A DNA stretch of 64,000 nucleotides from Neoechinorhynchus agilis (lineage: Eukaryota > Acanthocephala). The notes below the pieces were generated by a model. It was not told the DNA's origin and did not search any database. It saw only the letters and a list, made by a program, of their open reading frames with translations. Made by a program: the position numbers and the translations under genes. This document shows positions 21,262-32,959 of the stretch, in pieces. Every line of letters starts with the position of its first letter. The first letter of the stretch is position 1. The DNA lies in NCBI GenBank assembly GCA_051530055.1, contig CM121341.1:14074001-14138000 (forward strand), given 5' to 3'.

Positions 21262-22690
21262 ATTTTCTTGGTCTACGCCACCCGGATCCCTTCCCTAATC
21301 TGTCCTCCACTAAATTAAAACAGGTTCTAGATTCCATTAATCAGAACCTCTGCCTTGACCCAATTTACAGTCACTGCTCAACATAAGTCGTTTGTCAACC
21401 AGCCGCTACTCCCCTCAGTCTTGTCATACAAAGTATTTAAGTATCTCATGAAATAACCTAAAAATTCGTCCTCTCAATCCGAAATCCCAAACTGGGCTCT
21501 TCGCTGCATCATCCCTGAACTTCTCGACCCTCTTACCCACATTATAAACCTCAGCTTTATATATGGAATCTGCCCCTCTTGCCTGTAAACTGCCGAAGTT
21601 ATACTCGTTCCAAAAAAGGGCATCCTATTTCGGTCGAATCATTCCGTCCGATTTCCATTCTACTCGCTCTTTTAAAGATCATCGAAAAATGTTTTAAATC
21701 TCGTCTTCTTTCACTTCTCCACGAAAAGTTATCGCCCTTACAAATTGGCTTCCGACCCAGATTTTCTGCAACCGATGCCCTACTTTGTATTTATGACACG
21801 CTCCTACGCGACCTCGACGACTCCATGGACCATTCACTTCTTCTACGGGCATGCTCCGATTTTGATATCAACTTTTGGCAGATCCGCTGGCTCGAATCTT
21901 ATCTTCACAATCGCAAACAATACATTCACTGCTGTTCTACCTCTTCTATCAGCCTATCCCTCTCCAAAGGCGTACCTCAGCGTGCTGTCACCACTTCTCT
22001 TTAATATCTTTCCAAACAACCTCAAACCTTTCTCCTCTCACTCTAAACTCTTCGTATATGCCGACGATATCGCCATCATCACTCATTCACCGACCTACCT
22101 CTCCCTTTCTTTAACTTCTAAAGAAATCACATACATAAAAGATTTCAGCACCAATCACAAACTCCATCTCAATTTCTCTAATTGCTTAAAAATGATCCCA
22201 TCTCTCTTCCGCAACCCCACAACATCCCCTGAGCTTTTAAACGACATCCTACGAGTAGCCTCCCTGAGAATTCTGGGTATCCAATTTCAATCACTCGCAC
22301 ATCACTCTCTGTCATAATTTATCTCCTCAAACGCCTCCGACATTTAGGATTCCCTTCACCCGACCTCTACAAATTTTACTTCCCCACCTACGGTTACCCC
22401 GTATTTTGCAACCTTTCCAAATCGCTAATCCACAGTCTTGAAATTTGTCACAAAAGAGCAACTAAAATTTGCACAACTGACTTTGCCCCTCTCACGTAAT
22501 GTCTTGATGCCATTTTCATAAAACAATCAAAACGCCTCTCAACCCTACCACCAAAATTTCAACCACATATCGCTCCCTTTTTACACGAGCACAACACTCG
22601 TAATCCTAATTCGTATCACCCTTCTATACCTCGCACCTTATCTTCTCGCATATCATAACCGAAAGACTACATTCAAAAGCCGATAACACT
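21262..22690 (+). mobile_element. CR1-like LINE fragment, reverse transcriptase
   Basis: The plus strand carries most of a CR1-like reverse transcriptase: SFRPISILLALLKIIEKCF (21632), SPLQIGFRPRFSATDALL (21735), YLHNRKQYIHC, SLSKGVPQ (near 21965), LFVYADDIAIITHSP (22048) and LRILGIQFQS (22264), then a C-terminal region (LRHLGFPSPDLYK, 22330) to about 22690. Frame changes at about 21960 and later, and the lack of the acidic motif-A strand, show decay. Its wording is close to the copy at 25975-28600. The left end starts abruptly at the edge of the U3 inverted repeat. Confidence 0.75.
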
Positions 22691-23770
22691 GTGCATGTTT
22701 GTCTAATTTCGAGAACTCTGCATTCGTCAACTGAGATGAAACATGGAAGCTCACACTCGATACAAAATCATGAGTGATCTCATTAATGGTCAATATATGA
22801 TCGGCATACTCATGGTGCACCCATACATTTATTGATTATTTTCTCATTTTACATATTTGCAGCAAGCTTCATTTTCCAACCCATAAAAAAGTTGATATCT
22901 AAAATCAAGATAATTAATTTCTGAGTGTTTGAAAATCTCTGACGTTCGTTAACTTTTTTCGGGAAAAATCTCCGTAATTTTTTAATCGACACACAACAAC
23001 GGTCAAATGAAAATATTCAAAAGCTTTTCTCGTTTAAAAGGATAGATAATCTTACAGAGAACAACTTTGACTTCTCAACGGGGGACGATCTAAATACTAC
23101 TGTAAAATCCTCTAGTTTGTCATTTCCAGCATATTTCAAAGTTCCTTAACAGATTCTTGTAAATTCCACAATAATACGCTGCTTAGTAATGATGAAATAT
23201 ATAACACATTGTCTCAGTAACATCTTTTACGCACGATAAAAATTTCAAGAAAACATAAGAAACTTCGACGCTTAACTTTCATAAAACGTTATTCGGTTTT
23301 CATCCCATCTTCGAAATTCAAGACTGTAAAGAGTTTCAGAAATTTTCGGGAAGAGATTTATTGCGTCATTGTAAACTCAACTCACAAGTAATAACCCTGC
23401 ACAGTTGTAAAACTTATGCCTGACCACATCGCTTGGTTATATTGCATGAGGGAATGTGTGCTATGTTTATAGGTTACTTCAGTGCTCAATGTTAATCCCT
23501 GATTAAGCAACGACAAGCTCGATTTCCCCACCTTGTTCCCACGATACGCTATTCCTTGATCGTGTTTGAGAAGAGGTTGCGTGTCGATAAAATACGGTCG
23601 TGGTTCCTCCAAATCAGTGCTGTACTCAAGGAATTTTTCGGGAAACTTTTGAAGTCTATTTACTTTGTTTTTCTAGAAAAATTATTCTTACCCTATTGAG
23701 ATTTTCATGATAACACTATTCGTCCAGTAGTGCTGTCATTCTATAAATATTATCGTTTGCTGTATTTGTT
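22691..23770. other. Gene-free stretch
   Basis: This stretch is AT-rich, with no frame that resembles a protein family. A 76-codon minus-strand opening at 23382-23612 has no recognisable features. Confidence 0.4.
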
Positions 23771-23775
23771 TGATC

Positions 23776-23846
23776 TTCTAGTCTAGCTGGTTAACGTGCT
23801 CTCAGAAAACCAAATCTTGAGTTCGAATCCCAAAATTTAAGAAGTC
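23776..23846 (+). repeat. tRNA-like sequence, probably another SINE head
   Basis: Box A-like TAGTCTAGCTGG and box B GAGTTCGAATCCC are about 35 bases apart. The outer ends CTTCT and AGAAG pair, and a T-arm of five pairs (one mismatch) forms around TTCGAAT. The anticodon arm is poor. An A-rich run follows at about 23862. This fits a decayed tRNA or SINE head. Confidence 0.4.
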
Positions 23847-24853
23847 GACTGGTGGTGCGCCTGAAAAAAATAACTGCAGCACTTGATAAATATATTTATT
23901 CTTAACTCGTTTCAAAGACATTCGCGGTCTTAATTCTATGTGATATTTCCATCGCAACAACAAATGAGATGAAGGTACAATACAGTTTAAAATAATTGAA
24001 ATGCAACATTGTATGGCTCTTCGTGAGAAACTCAAGGATACGCTATCAACGTAGTTCTGGCTGATGAATTTCTACAGATATCGAAATGATGTAAAAAGTT
24101 ATTGACAATGTTTGGAATTACCTACGTTTGTGAAACTGGATTTCTAAAAAATAATAACATCAAGTCGAAAAAAAACTCTTACTGACGAACATCTAGAAAA
24201 TCTAATGAGGGCGCCAGTTAATGAATACGAAGAGCAATTTTAAAAAATTGCAGATACAATTCAAATATCTCACTAAGAAGTGCCTGAGTGTCTATTTCAA
24301 TTTTGTAAGGGAGTGTAGAAGAGCGTGTATAAATTTCACTATTAACATCAACACACCAAATCCGATAATTCTAAAAAGCTCGGCAACTTATAATTAAAAC
24401 CAACATAAAAAGTGTTTATCCTGAAAGTATTAGAAATAAAGCTACGGTTCTAAAATGAACCTTTGTTTTCACTTTCTATTGGCTGTTTGGAAAAGATAAT
24501 TACGGCGAATCCTTAAGCTTTGAAAATATTGGAAAATTAAGGTTTTTAGTCACAGTGAAAAACGCTTTTAATAACTTCGTCGTTTCCTTTGAAGATACCT
24601 AGCCATCTTACCTGTAAAATATATTAGATTAGTTTAGACATCAATAAGAATACAGTTAGCACTAAAGAGAAAAATTTGCATGGCCGGCTTTATTAAAATT
24701 TTCATAGGTAAGTTTCGTATAATTTGCAGACATTTTCGAGACCAGTGATTGTTGCCGAAAACTCATGTAAAGCAAATGATGTAGATCATCTATCGTTCAG
24801 CGGCATTTTACTTCAATCACATCACAATCGTTCATGTCTACATTCAAAAAAGT
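23847..24853. other. Gene-free stretch 3' of thiamine pyrophosphokinase
   Basis: Apart from a piece at 24205-24300 that matches 18985-19090, I see only AT-rich sequence. It may include the 3' untranslated region of the thiamine pyrophosphokinase gene. Confidence 0.4.
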
Positions 24854-25681
24854 TCAATCACCGTATGAGAACGTATGATTCACGATTACTAACGAAGGTT
24901 TATCTACAAGAACTCTAAACCTTTTATCAAGATTATCTTTGAATCCATTCGCAGTGCTGACCATTCCAACTCCAAATTCCAACTCCGATTTATGCATTTC
25001 GTATTTCAATCCACGTGAAGAAACAACCGTTTTGCCGAGCATTGGTACAACACCACAATAATTTCCACATTGGTGACAATCACTCGCATCGACTTCATTT
25101 TCGTCACCGTCTTTTATCATGAACACAATATCAGTGTCTGTAAGAAAGTAAATCGGGCACGAAAATTCAAAAGAATGAAGATGAAGAGCATGAACAATGT
25201 TTAAGGTATGATCGAACCTCTTCGCAAGAAGGCCGATGATATAAACGCAATTCAAATCATTAGATAGCACCTTATCGCTTTTTAGCAGCATCAATGTCTT
25301 TTCGAAATCTGTATAATTTTGGTTTTCAAGAGGAATTACCGTTCGTTTGTTATACCCATTCCTCAATTGAATAACAAACGAGTTTATCTCGACGCCTTGG
25401 TCAATGAAAAATGCCTTTGCCTCATCTGAAATTGAGTCCATGTCTCCACAAATCATTGTGGGAATACGTGGTTTCTCAAGACGAGCACCATTACGAATCT
25501 CTTCACAAAGATCATTAGCAGCTCCGTCAACACAAAGCCGAACCGATGATCGATTCCAAATATATTTGCTGTGGAAATCAGTTGGGCGAAATTGACCAAC
25601 TCGATTGAGGAGAATCGATGCCATTTTGTTTGGAGCTGATTTAGCAAATCCCATGAACGGTTTGAAATGTTTTGTAAGCAT
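24854..25681 (-). CDS. TPK1: Thiamine pyrophosphokinase
   Basis: The enzyme transfers pyrophosphate from ATP to thiamine, making thiamine diphosphate in the cytosol. The 275-residue frame is the normal family length. Motifs in order are RLCVDGAANDLCEE (residue about 48; the DGxAN box), ICGDMDSI (about 77; metal-binding DxDS), YTDFEKTL (about 122; the TD..K box), GLLAKRFDHTL (about 150; GGRFDH box) and YCGVVPMLG with LEFGVGMVSTAN near the end. The metal-binding Asp and TD..K residues are kept, though DQD before TD reads ENQN. About 15 extra residues (around VIQLRNGYNK) lie between the DxDS and TD boxes. A Met 19 codons further in is another possible start. No intron interrupts the frame, so a retrocopy is possible, but the frame is clean and likely functional. 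Confidence 0.85.
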   Translation of the reverse strand: MLTKHFKPFMGFAKSAPNKMASILLNRVGQFRPTDFHSKYIWNRSSVRLCVDGAANDLCEEIRNGARLEKPRIPTMICGDMDSISDEAKAFFIDQGVEINSFVIQLRNGYNKRTVIPLENQNYTDFEKTLMLLKSDKVLSNDLNCVYIIGLLAKRFDHTLNIVHALHLHSFEFSCPIYFLTDTDIVFMIKDGDENEVDASDCHQCGNYCGVVPMLGKTVVSSRGLKYEMHKSELEFGVGMVSTANGFKDNLDKRFRVLVDKPSLVIVNHTFSYGD

Positions 25682-25974
25682 CTTAAATCACAGCGAGAGA
25701 GAGAGCTGAGCCTTACCAAAAGGATGTGTGAATCCACCAGCCTTGATGAGAAGAACTGCTTATAACAACGTTAGTGATGATGATGATGATGAAGCAGCAT
25801 CATCCAAGCAGAATTAACGTGCCTGAGGAACAAAATAGGCAACAAGGACGAATTTTCTTTGGATGCGTGCGAATACCACAAATTACGCATATTGTCCATC
25901 AAATCAAGCTAACAAAGTCATAAAATCTTTTAGGAACATTTCCCGTCTGCGTAGAAAAGAAGTAACGCTCATCC
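25682..25974. other. Upstream flank of thiamine pyrophosphokinase
   Basis: This stretch holds a short GAT repeat at about 25771-25790 and otherwise unremarkable sequence. It is the place to expect the promoter and any 5' untranslated exon, but no element can be named. Confidence 0.35.
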
Positions 25975-28600
25975 GTTTTATGTTGAACATCTAAGAGTTT
26001 GCTCAGCCCTGCGACATGCAAGTGCGGTGCCAAGACGGACAGTAACGGAACTCAAGGACTCGACTAACCTAAAAAGGTAGCGGGGAGGAGAGCGAGGAAA
26101 TGAGATGGTTGAGCTCGTCCATGGTTGTGGAGAGGTAGAGAGAGGGAGATGTGATGGTAATGACTCTGAGGTCATCTGCATAGAGAAAATATTTGGCAGA
26201 GGGAGCGAGGTGATGGAGGTCACTTGGAAAAATGTCAAAGAGGAGAGGGGAAAGTATGGCGCCTTGGGGGACCCCTTTAAATATGGGCAGAGATGAGGAA
26301 CAAGAAGTTCCACATTGGATATATTGTTCGCGGTTGGAGAGCAAAGAGGAAATCCAAGCGAGTTGCCAAGTTGAGGGGCCAAAGGAAGCACATGATTGGA
26401 GGCGAAGGGAGTGATCTACCGACTCATCCAGTTGCACAAGACGGACGGTTGGTGCTGGACTGGAATCTAAGCTGCGCACAAGCGTATTGTAGATGCAGAG
26501 GAGGGCATCAGAACAAGAGTAATTGGAACGGAAAGCGAATTGGGAAGGGGAGATGTTTTTGAGGAAGAAGGGAAGTAGGCGGGTTTTAAAACATTTTTCT
26601 AAGATTTTAGAGAAAGGTAAGAGGATAGGGATGGGACGAAAGGATGTGGGAGAAATCGGCTTATCGTTTTTGGGTAGGGGGACGACACGGGCTTCCTTTA
26701 AGACTCGATGGGAAAGAGCATAGTAGAAAGCTAAGGTTCGTTAAGTGCGTTAGAGGATCGATAAGTTCCGTTATGATGAAACGACTGGCCCAATTTGGGA
26801 TAGTCGAATTAGGGGAAGAATGACGGGGCAGGCGTTTAAGGATCCCTAGGATTTCGAGAGGGGAAACTAAGGAAGGGCATGTATGAATGGGCGGGTCAAA
26901 AAGTGAGAAGGGAGGTTGGGACAATGGATGGGAAATTTGGGGAGGACAGAGATGCGAAGGGGGTGGATCTACCAATACCAGTGACTTTTTTTATTTCACG
27001 TCAGCAGTTTCGATTGGGAACGGACGAGAGGCGAGATGAGAGAAATAATTTGTGGGCTATACGGATGCGTTTTGTCAGTGTGGAATGGAGGGAGGGGTAA
27101 GCAGGATAACCTGACCGGAAAGCTTTGGCGACCTGAATTTGAAGAGTTTTTAGAAAAGGCGAGAACAATGGAGGGTCGCGGTTCGAGATTCGTATTGTTT
27201 TGCGGGGAAAGGAGGCCTTCATCGCAGATTCTATTAGATTTAACAAAGAACCCATTGCAATCGAGGGGGGCCGGTGGCGGTTTTGCGTCATAAGAAAATT
27301 GACACGTGCAGCAAAGGATTGGGTATGATGATCACGCTTATCCAAGACAACGTAGGGGGCGGAAAAGGAACGTTTTGGAGGTGATGTGGGGGAGAGAAGG
27401 ATGGAAAAATGGTCAGACGAGGCGATCGGGAGAAGTTTGGTAGTGCACGAGTATTGCCTGATGTTTGAGAAAATTTTATCAAGGCGGGAGGAGAAGTGTG
27501 TAGGGAAGTAACGAGTTGAGAGCGATGAGAAAGCGAGGGCGGGATCGACAAATTGTTAAAATCGCCCAATATGATGAAGTGATCTGAGGAAGTGGAAAGT
27601 AGGTCAGTAAATAGGTGGTCTATTTGTTGAAGATAGTTGGGGAACTTTGAGGAAGGAGGGCGATAAAGCCCAGTGATAGAGATCTCACGTTGGATATTGC
27701 GGAGGGGGAGATGAAGTTGGATGTGTAGCCATTCAAAGTCGTCGGAGATGAAAAAGTAGGGTGAAGAGCAATGTTAAGGGAGAGAGGCGCGGATGAAGAT
27801 CGATATGCCTCCCCGTATCGGAAGTCCTTTGTGAGGTGAAAAGCTTGAACGTTTGGAAGGAAGGCAGATAATTTGCTATGGGGTGAGAGCCACGTTTCCG
27901 TAATTACAAGGATGTCGGCGTTGCAAGAAGAGGCAACTACATGGAGCTCATCCACTTTGGGGAGGAGGCTGCGGATGTTAGAATAAAAGATTATTGGAAA
28001 GGGATGTTTAGAAGGGACATGAGGGGTGGACACTGACGGAGGGGGTTGAAGCTGCGCAGAGAGAAGGGATGTGAGTTGACCGATGGGGTAGTTCTGGGGT
28101 AAGGGATTCGTTGGTGGACACTGTAGTAAGGGGGTGATTTGAGTGTAGGGACCATAGGGGTGGGAACTGTGCATGCGGGATGAACTCGGGGGAGAAAGAG
28201 GATATTGGGAGTCGAAGAGGTGGTGGTAAGGATGAGAGGGGTTTAGGAGGAGTTAATTTACGACGCAAGGGATGCTTAACGTAGTCGTTGAAGGATGGTA
28301 GGGGTGTGTGCTTTTTACTAGAAAATCGAGGCACAGGAGAGAAGGTGGTAGGGTTTGATGGGGCTAATGTTGAAACGTAATCGTAGAATGATAGGAGGGG
28401 TTTATGGTTTTTTCTAGCAGTACGGGGTGCTAGAAAGGAGGTGGAGGATTTATAAGATGTTGAGGAGGAAGGGAAGTTCGGTTTTAATGGTGGAGCAAAG
28501 TGAGACTTAGAGTGCAGGGACGAGGGAAAAGGGGTATGAGAGATGATAGGAACGGAATTAAGGAGGGGAGAAGATTGTTGAGTGGACGTAATCGGCATGC
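25975..28600 (-). mobile_element. CR1-like LINE, longest copy
   Basis: Read right to left, this copy has a Pro/Ser-rich leader (28598-28008) with repeated words such as PLLSFYDYV and PLPSFNDYV, then an APE-type endonuclease beginning FPIIFYSNIRSLLPKVDEL (near 28010) with DILVITETWL and ILGDFNNL (near 27560). A linker (27345-27001) follows, then the reverse transcriptase start with NWASRFIITELIDPLTHL, and near 26350 YIQCG, FKGVPQGAILSPLLFDIF and YFLYADDLRVIT. It ends near 25975 with the thumb. The plus strand looks deceptively open because it is antisense to Ser/Pro/Leu-rich code. Several frame changes make it inactive. The right end abuts an R2-like piece at 28600. Confidence 0.75.
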
Positions 28601-28975
28601 AGTATCGTGAAGGATCTCGGACGCTGGATGTTCCGATTATAAATCAGGGGCGAAGGGCGCCGTAGGCTGTGAAGAAATATTGTAGACTGCCGGATGTGCA
28701 TTTTAACCTCGTCAAGTAGGGCATTCCGTTCCAGAGAGTTGAAAGCATTTTTGAAGTCCACCTTCAAGACTACGTATAGATTCGTGGACGTTTCAACGAA
28801 GTTCCCTAAGGCGTGAACGATTGCTTCGGCTCCACAAGGAGAGCGACAGCCGAGAACAGCGATGGGACGGATGCCACCTTTTCTTTTCGTTAGGGCGTAA
28901 AGGGAGGCAGAGAATAGAAGCTGAGTAGGAAACGATCCTAGATTGTGGTTAAACAAGAGATCGAACAACTTTCAC
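28601..28975 (-). mobile_element. R2-like LINE reverse transcriptase fragment
   Basis: This carries LYALTKRKGGIRPIAV, GCRSPCGAEAIVHALGNF and VVLKVDFKNAFNSLERNAL (motif A). Compared with the sister fragment at 47272-48115, about 90 bases between PIAV and the GC(C/R)SPCG box are missing. It is the left part of a block duplicated at 47.3-50.6 kb, followed rightward by the same 200-base flank and RTE-like tail. Confidence 0.75.
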
Positions 28976-29185
28976 AATGCTAGTTGGAATGAGATGCCAC
29001 ACCCAGCTGAAGTGAAGGAGACCATATCTATTTTCAAGTTTGTTTTTCCCTTCATATTGAACAAAGACAAAAAAATAAGCAATGAAAATGTTTTAACAAA
29101 TATAGGTCAATAAAGGTGAATGCAGCAAAAAACTCATTTAAGCAGTGGAAACCAACGGTCTTAAGGTAAATAGGTTGAAGACGAT

Positions 29186-29755
29186 ATGCAGTGTGGATTT
29201 GACGATGAGAAGAACAGTGAAATATGTAGGCAGCGAAGTAAATACGACAAATTACCTCGAACCCGAAATAACTGCTCTTATACAAAGCGGGTAGCTCAAC
29301 TGGAGGAAGATGTATTGTGTATTATGCGACAAAAGGATCTCACCGAAACTGAAAGGCGGGTGCTCAAGACCGCGGTGCGACCAGCCATGATATATGGCGC
29401 CGAAACTTGGACGACCGAGCAAAACGACCTCAGAAGATTAGAAACGAACGAGATGAGGAGGGAGCTGCTCGACATCTGCCGCTGTTTAGAATTTATCTTC
29501 CAAAGAAGGTTGTGCCGGCACGATAAAGTTTCAAAGTGCGAAGCAGATCGCATACTGCGCAGCACGGAGAGACAGGAAATAACGGGAAATCGCCGACGAG
29601 GAAGGACGAAGAAACGATGGGTGAATTGCATCAAACAGGATAAATTATTTGTCGAGCAAACCGCAACCTCTCGAGAGAAAAAATGCGTGAGTGAAAAGGA
29701 GAAGAACGTGATCAATTTTGATAATAGGGCGTTAACAGTTCGAATGCAACGATGA
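29186..29755 (+). mobile_element. RTE/CR1-type LINE tail, copy 1
   Basis: An open plus-strand frame of 189 codons holds VRPAMIYGAETW, LRRLETNEMRREL and RRRGRTKKRWVNCIKQD, the signature of the C-terminus of many RTE- and CR1-group reverse transcriptases (the YGxExW box). Only the tail is present. It converges with the FoxO-like pseudogene to its right, exactly as the copy at 48420-48900 does. Confidence 0.7.
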
Positions 29756-29833
29756 ATTTATGTTTGCCAACAATCAACCTGAAAGTTAATTAGGTGTACA
29801 CAATTGTAGGAACCAGCAGGCTTCATCGTCAAT

Positions 29834-30630
29834 CTATTGCGTACGACTGTTTTGATTCCTGCTTGTAATTATTCCATCCATGAATCTCAGGATATCTGTT
29901 TTCTTTACAAATATACTCCAATTTTCATGCTGCTGGTCAATAAATGAAGAATGTTCGCTATGCTGTGTCAACCAGCCGTTATTTAAGGAATCCCGGAATC
30001 CATCACGACTATCGACCTCAAACGAATTTCTTTGACTGTCACAATTGGCTGACTGTCGGGCACTATCTTGTGCTTCTGCTACACTATCGCCCTCTGAAAT
30101 CGCATTCAACTGAATTTGTCGGATATACTCGTCATATTCGGTGGCTCATTCCACCACTCATAAATCTCAGCTTCCACAAGGTTACTTTTTATTGTCCTGG
30201 AACTGGGAATACGATACTTACTCCTTCAGAGGTGGTTCCTTTGAATTTCTATTACGCGCTTGTGCGCTAGCAGCAGTTTGATCGTATTGGAGTATTCAGA
30301 TTTGCTGGAAAGTGAGTATCATTTATTCCAATTCCATTATTCGTTTGTCGATTTGTACCATCATAACCCCATTGTGTGTTCATAGTATTTTGAGTTATAA
30401 TATTGTTTTGGTGCTGTAATTCAAATTGTTGCCAAATACCATTTTGTTGAAACTTTCCGTTATATATTTGTGCGTGTTGATACCACGGATTATAGTTCAT
30501 GGCAAATGTATTAGGTGGGATATGATTATAAGTTTGAGATCTAAATTGTGGTAGCTGATTGTATTCATTGGGCGGATACAAATTGGGAGCAAATTGCTCC
30601 TGAGTATCATGGCTTTCGGTCGTAAACGGG
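29834..30630 (-). pseudogene. FoxO-like forkhead gene, copy C (internally deleted)
   Basis: This matches the post-forkhead part of copy A (48985-50950). The segment 30581-30270 encodes YPPNEYNQLPQFRSQTY, NIITQNTMNTQWGYDG and GIGINDTHFPANLNTP, then jumps directly to the segment beginning SNCC/LAAQA at 30265. About 550 bases present in copy A are lost between GATCGTA and TTGGAGT. The C-terminal end (30109-29834) is open and finishes DGIITSRNQNSRTQ. The forkhead domain is absent: the right end stops at 30625 where R2-like sequence begins. It cannot make the full protein. Confidence 0.75.
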
Positions 30631-32130
30631 TTGAGTGCAACAGGGTGACCCCTAGGCCCGATGCAATCAATCCGTTGGTGAGGTCACCAAAATAGAACTT
30701 CAACACGTGGTACCTGGACGACGGCACACTTGGAGACGACCCTCTCTGTTCTGGGTGATCTTAACCGCAACATCGAGATCAGCTCCAAGATATGCCTCGA
30801 GTTGAACAGCTCAATGTGTGAATTGCTACTCCTGAACATGGACGAAACAGAAAGCTCGCAGGTATATGAGCAATTCCAAAGTGTAGCTCCGGGCATCAAA
30901 CGAATCAATATTTGTGACTTCAGTTCCGAAGGACGTAACAAATATCTTTGCCGCCCTCAGTTTGCTGTGTGAGAGATGTCCAGAGCTAGTCTCACGAAGC
31001 CGTTTTTGATTAAAAATTGCCTCTACATCCCAACGTTTTTGCACGGACTGAGATCTGCACCCGCCTTCGCGTGCAAGGATGATCCATCGAGCCGGGATGA
31101 TCTTATTCGGAATAAGCTCAGCCAGATCGTCAATATCGATTTCGGCCATTCCTCGTGGAAACAAGTGATGTTACCCTCCAACTACGGAGGTTCAGGATTC
31201 AGACTCATGAAGGACGTCGCATTGCCGGCCTTTCTTTCTTCGATTTCGGCTAGTCGAAAGAACTCCCTTAGTATCTATCCCGAGTCCAACGAAGAGCATT
31301 TTAATAATGCTCTCGCTTTATGGACATCTAAAGTAGGACAAGACCCAATACCGTAGAAATGCTAAAAGCAGTCATCGTGGCACCTACGGATCGTGCAGAA
31401 GGTTCACAAATCACTTCTAGACCAACTAAACGAGAGGCCACGTTCTCGGCTCATTGCTTTTTACGAAAGAGTTCGGCGCTTGGCTGGAAGCTATCCCGGC
31501 CGACGAAACATTCCGGGTAACTTTCTTTTTGAGGCTGGGTGCTCCCATCTGCTTCTCACACGAATGTCGCTGCGGCTCGCAAGTGGACGCCAAAGGATTG
31601 CATGCTCTATCATGCATTCGGTCAACTGGACGGTCGCCTAAACATGCCGAAATCAACGCGATCCTGAGTAGAGCCCTGACCTCCATCAACATTCCAAATA
31701 TCTTGGAGCCGAGCAATCTGTGCAGGTCTGATGATAAGAGACCAAGTGGTTTTTCAGTCTTCCCTTGGAGCCGAGGGAAGTGCCTCTTATAGGATGCAAC
31801 CTGCACCGACAGCATTGCCAAGTACTTCGCAGATTTAGCCAGTAAAGGTCCCGGCGCTGTAGCGACCGCAGCGGAGCGTCCGAAAGCGGCAAAATTCGCT
31901 GAGCTGATGGAGAGATTCCATTTAGTGCCTTTCGGGATCGAAACGTTAGGGGCTCTTGGAGAATCCGCACTTCAGCTTGTATCCGATTTAGCAAGGAGGT
32001 CGATGGCGATGACAAGGGACTCGCGTGCGACAGCATTCCTTAAAAAATATCTCCCTCGTAGTACAATGAGGGAATGCTGCCAGCGTGAGGAAAACCACGG
32101 CCCCGCAGAACATCATAAAAAACCTTGAAA
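30631..32130 (+). mobile_element. R2-like LINE 3' half
   Basis: This starts inside the reverse transcriptase palm (NTWYLDDGTLG near 30700). The thumb (30976-31356: FLIKNCLYIPTFLHGLRS, then WKQVMLPSNYGGSG), the knuckle CRCGSQVDAKGLHALSC (31568), LCRSDDKRPSGFSVFPW (31720) and FVPFGIETLGALGES-like words (31920) follow, and it ends near 32130. Most of its boxes differ from the 11419/39575 subfamily (CIRSTGRSPKHAEIN in place of CRRSAGRFSRHSEIN), so it is a distinct subfamily. Several frame changes are present. It joins copy C of the FoxO-like gene at 30630. Confidence 0.75.
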
Positions 32131-32959
32131 ATTCATTGCAAATTACATAGAATCATGGACTTTGCATTTCAAATTTACAACCGAAAATGCTTACAAAATA
32201 CCTTGAACACAAAACGTAAAGGGTAAGAAATAAGGGCACTGACGTGCATGAAAAAAAGACCGATCATTTTTAAAGGAAAAAGATTTCAACTAAGGAATAG
32301 GTTGTTTTTGCATCGCCGACAAAATTCTTCGTTTCGTCAAATGTGTTTTAATTGACTAATGTGGTCACGGCGACCAACCGACAATGATTTAATCAGTCAT
32401 GATTCTTTGAAATTAAATACAATTGCTTATTGGTCAAATATAAGTGCGATCTTACTTTCTACTACTTTATTCTCGCCGTTTGTCGATGGTTATTGTAAGA
32501 GTCACAAAATTCTTAAAGATTAGAAATTATTTGGTGCTTCTAGACTTATAAAAAATCTCATCACAGAATAATGCTTTATTAAAAATTTTACTGTTCCTTT
32601 TAACATGTGATATAGTATTGATAATTCGGCTCAGAGTAAACAGTTAGATTTAGATTCGTTGTTTCAAAATACAATTTGTAATTGTTAGTTCTTTAAAATT
32701 CATTGTGAACCTAGAAGTGAAGAGGTTTCCTTACTTTTCGATTGACTCGTTGTCGCACTTGATCACTGAGATATTCTCCTTTCCCTTGTTTAAGATAAAT
32801 GAACTTCAAGGAAACCTTTAAAGGATGCTTAAACAAATGTGACATCTTTTACTCGCGAGACAATGCTAAGGCATCACGACTTCCTGTAAATATAATAAAA
32901 TCATGGCACCGTAAATCTCTACTTTGTAAATTGTAAAAAATATATATTCAAACACTTAC
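32131..32959. other. Gene-free stretch; may hold the end of the LRR gene
   Basis: The minus strand has an acceptor-like site at 32884. Joining there would end the LRR protein after three codons (stop at 32876-32874); another opening at about 32800-32730 is equally weak. Nothing else is recognisable. Confidence 0.35.

Noticed and set aside
25771-25792. Short GAT repeat
   Set aside because: Too short to be more than an ordinary microsatellite.
26105-27293. Series of plus-strand open frames rich in Gly, Arg and Glu
   Set aside because: They are antisense to the CR1-like LINE, whose Ser/Pro/Leu-rich code leaves the opposite strand open.
32730-32800. Possible last exon of the LRR gene ending in a TAA
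   Set aside because: The acceptor is weak and a competing site at 32884 fits equally; left unresolved.
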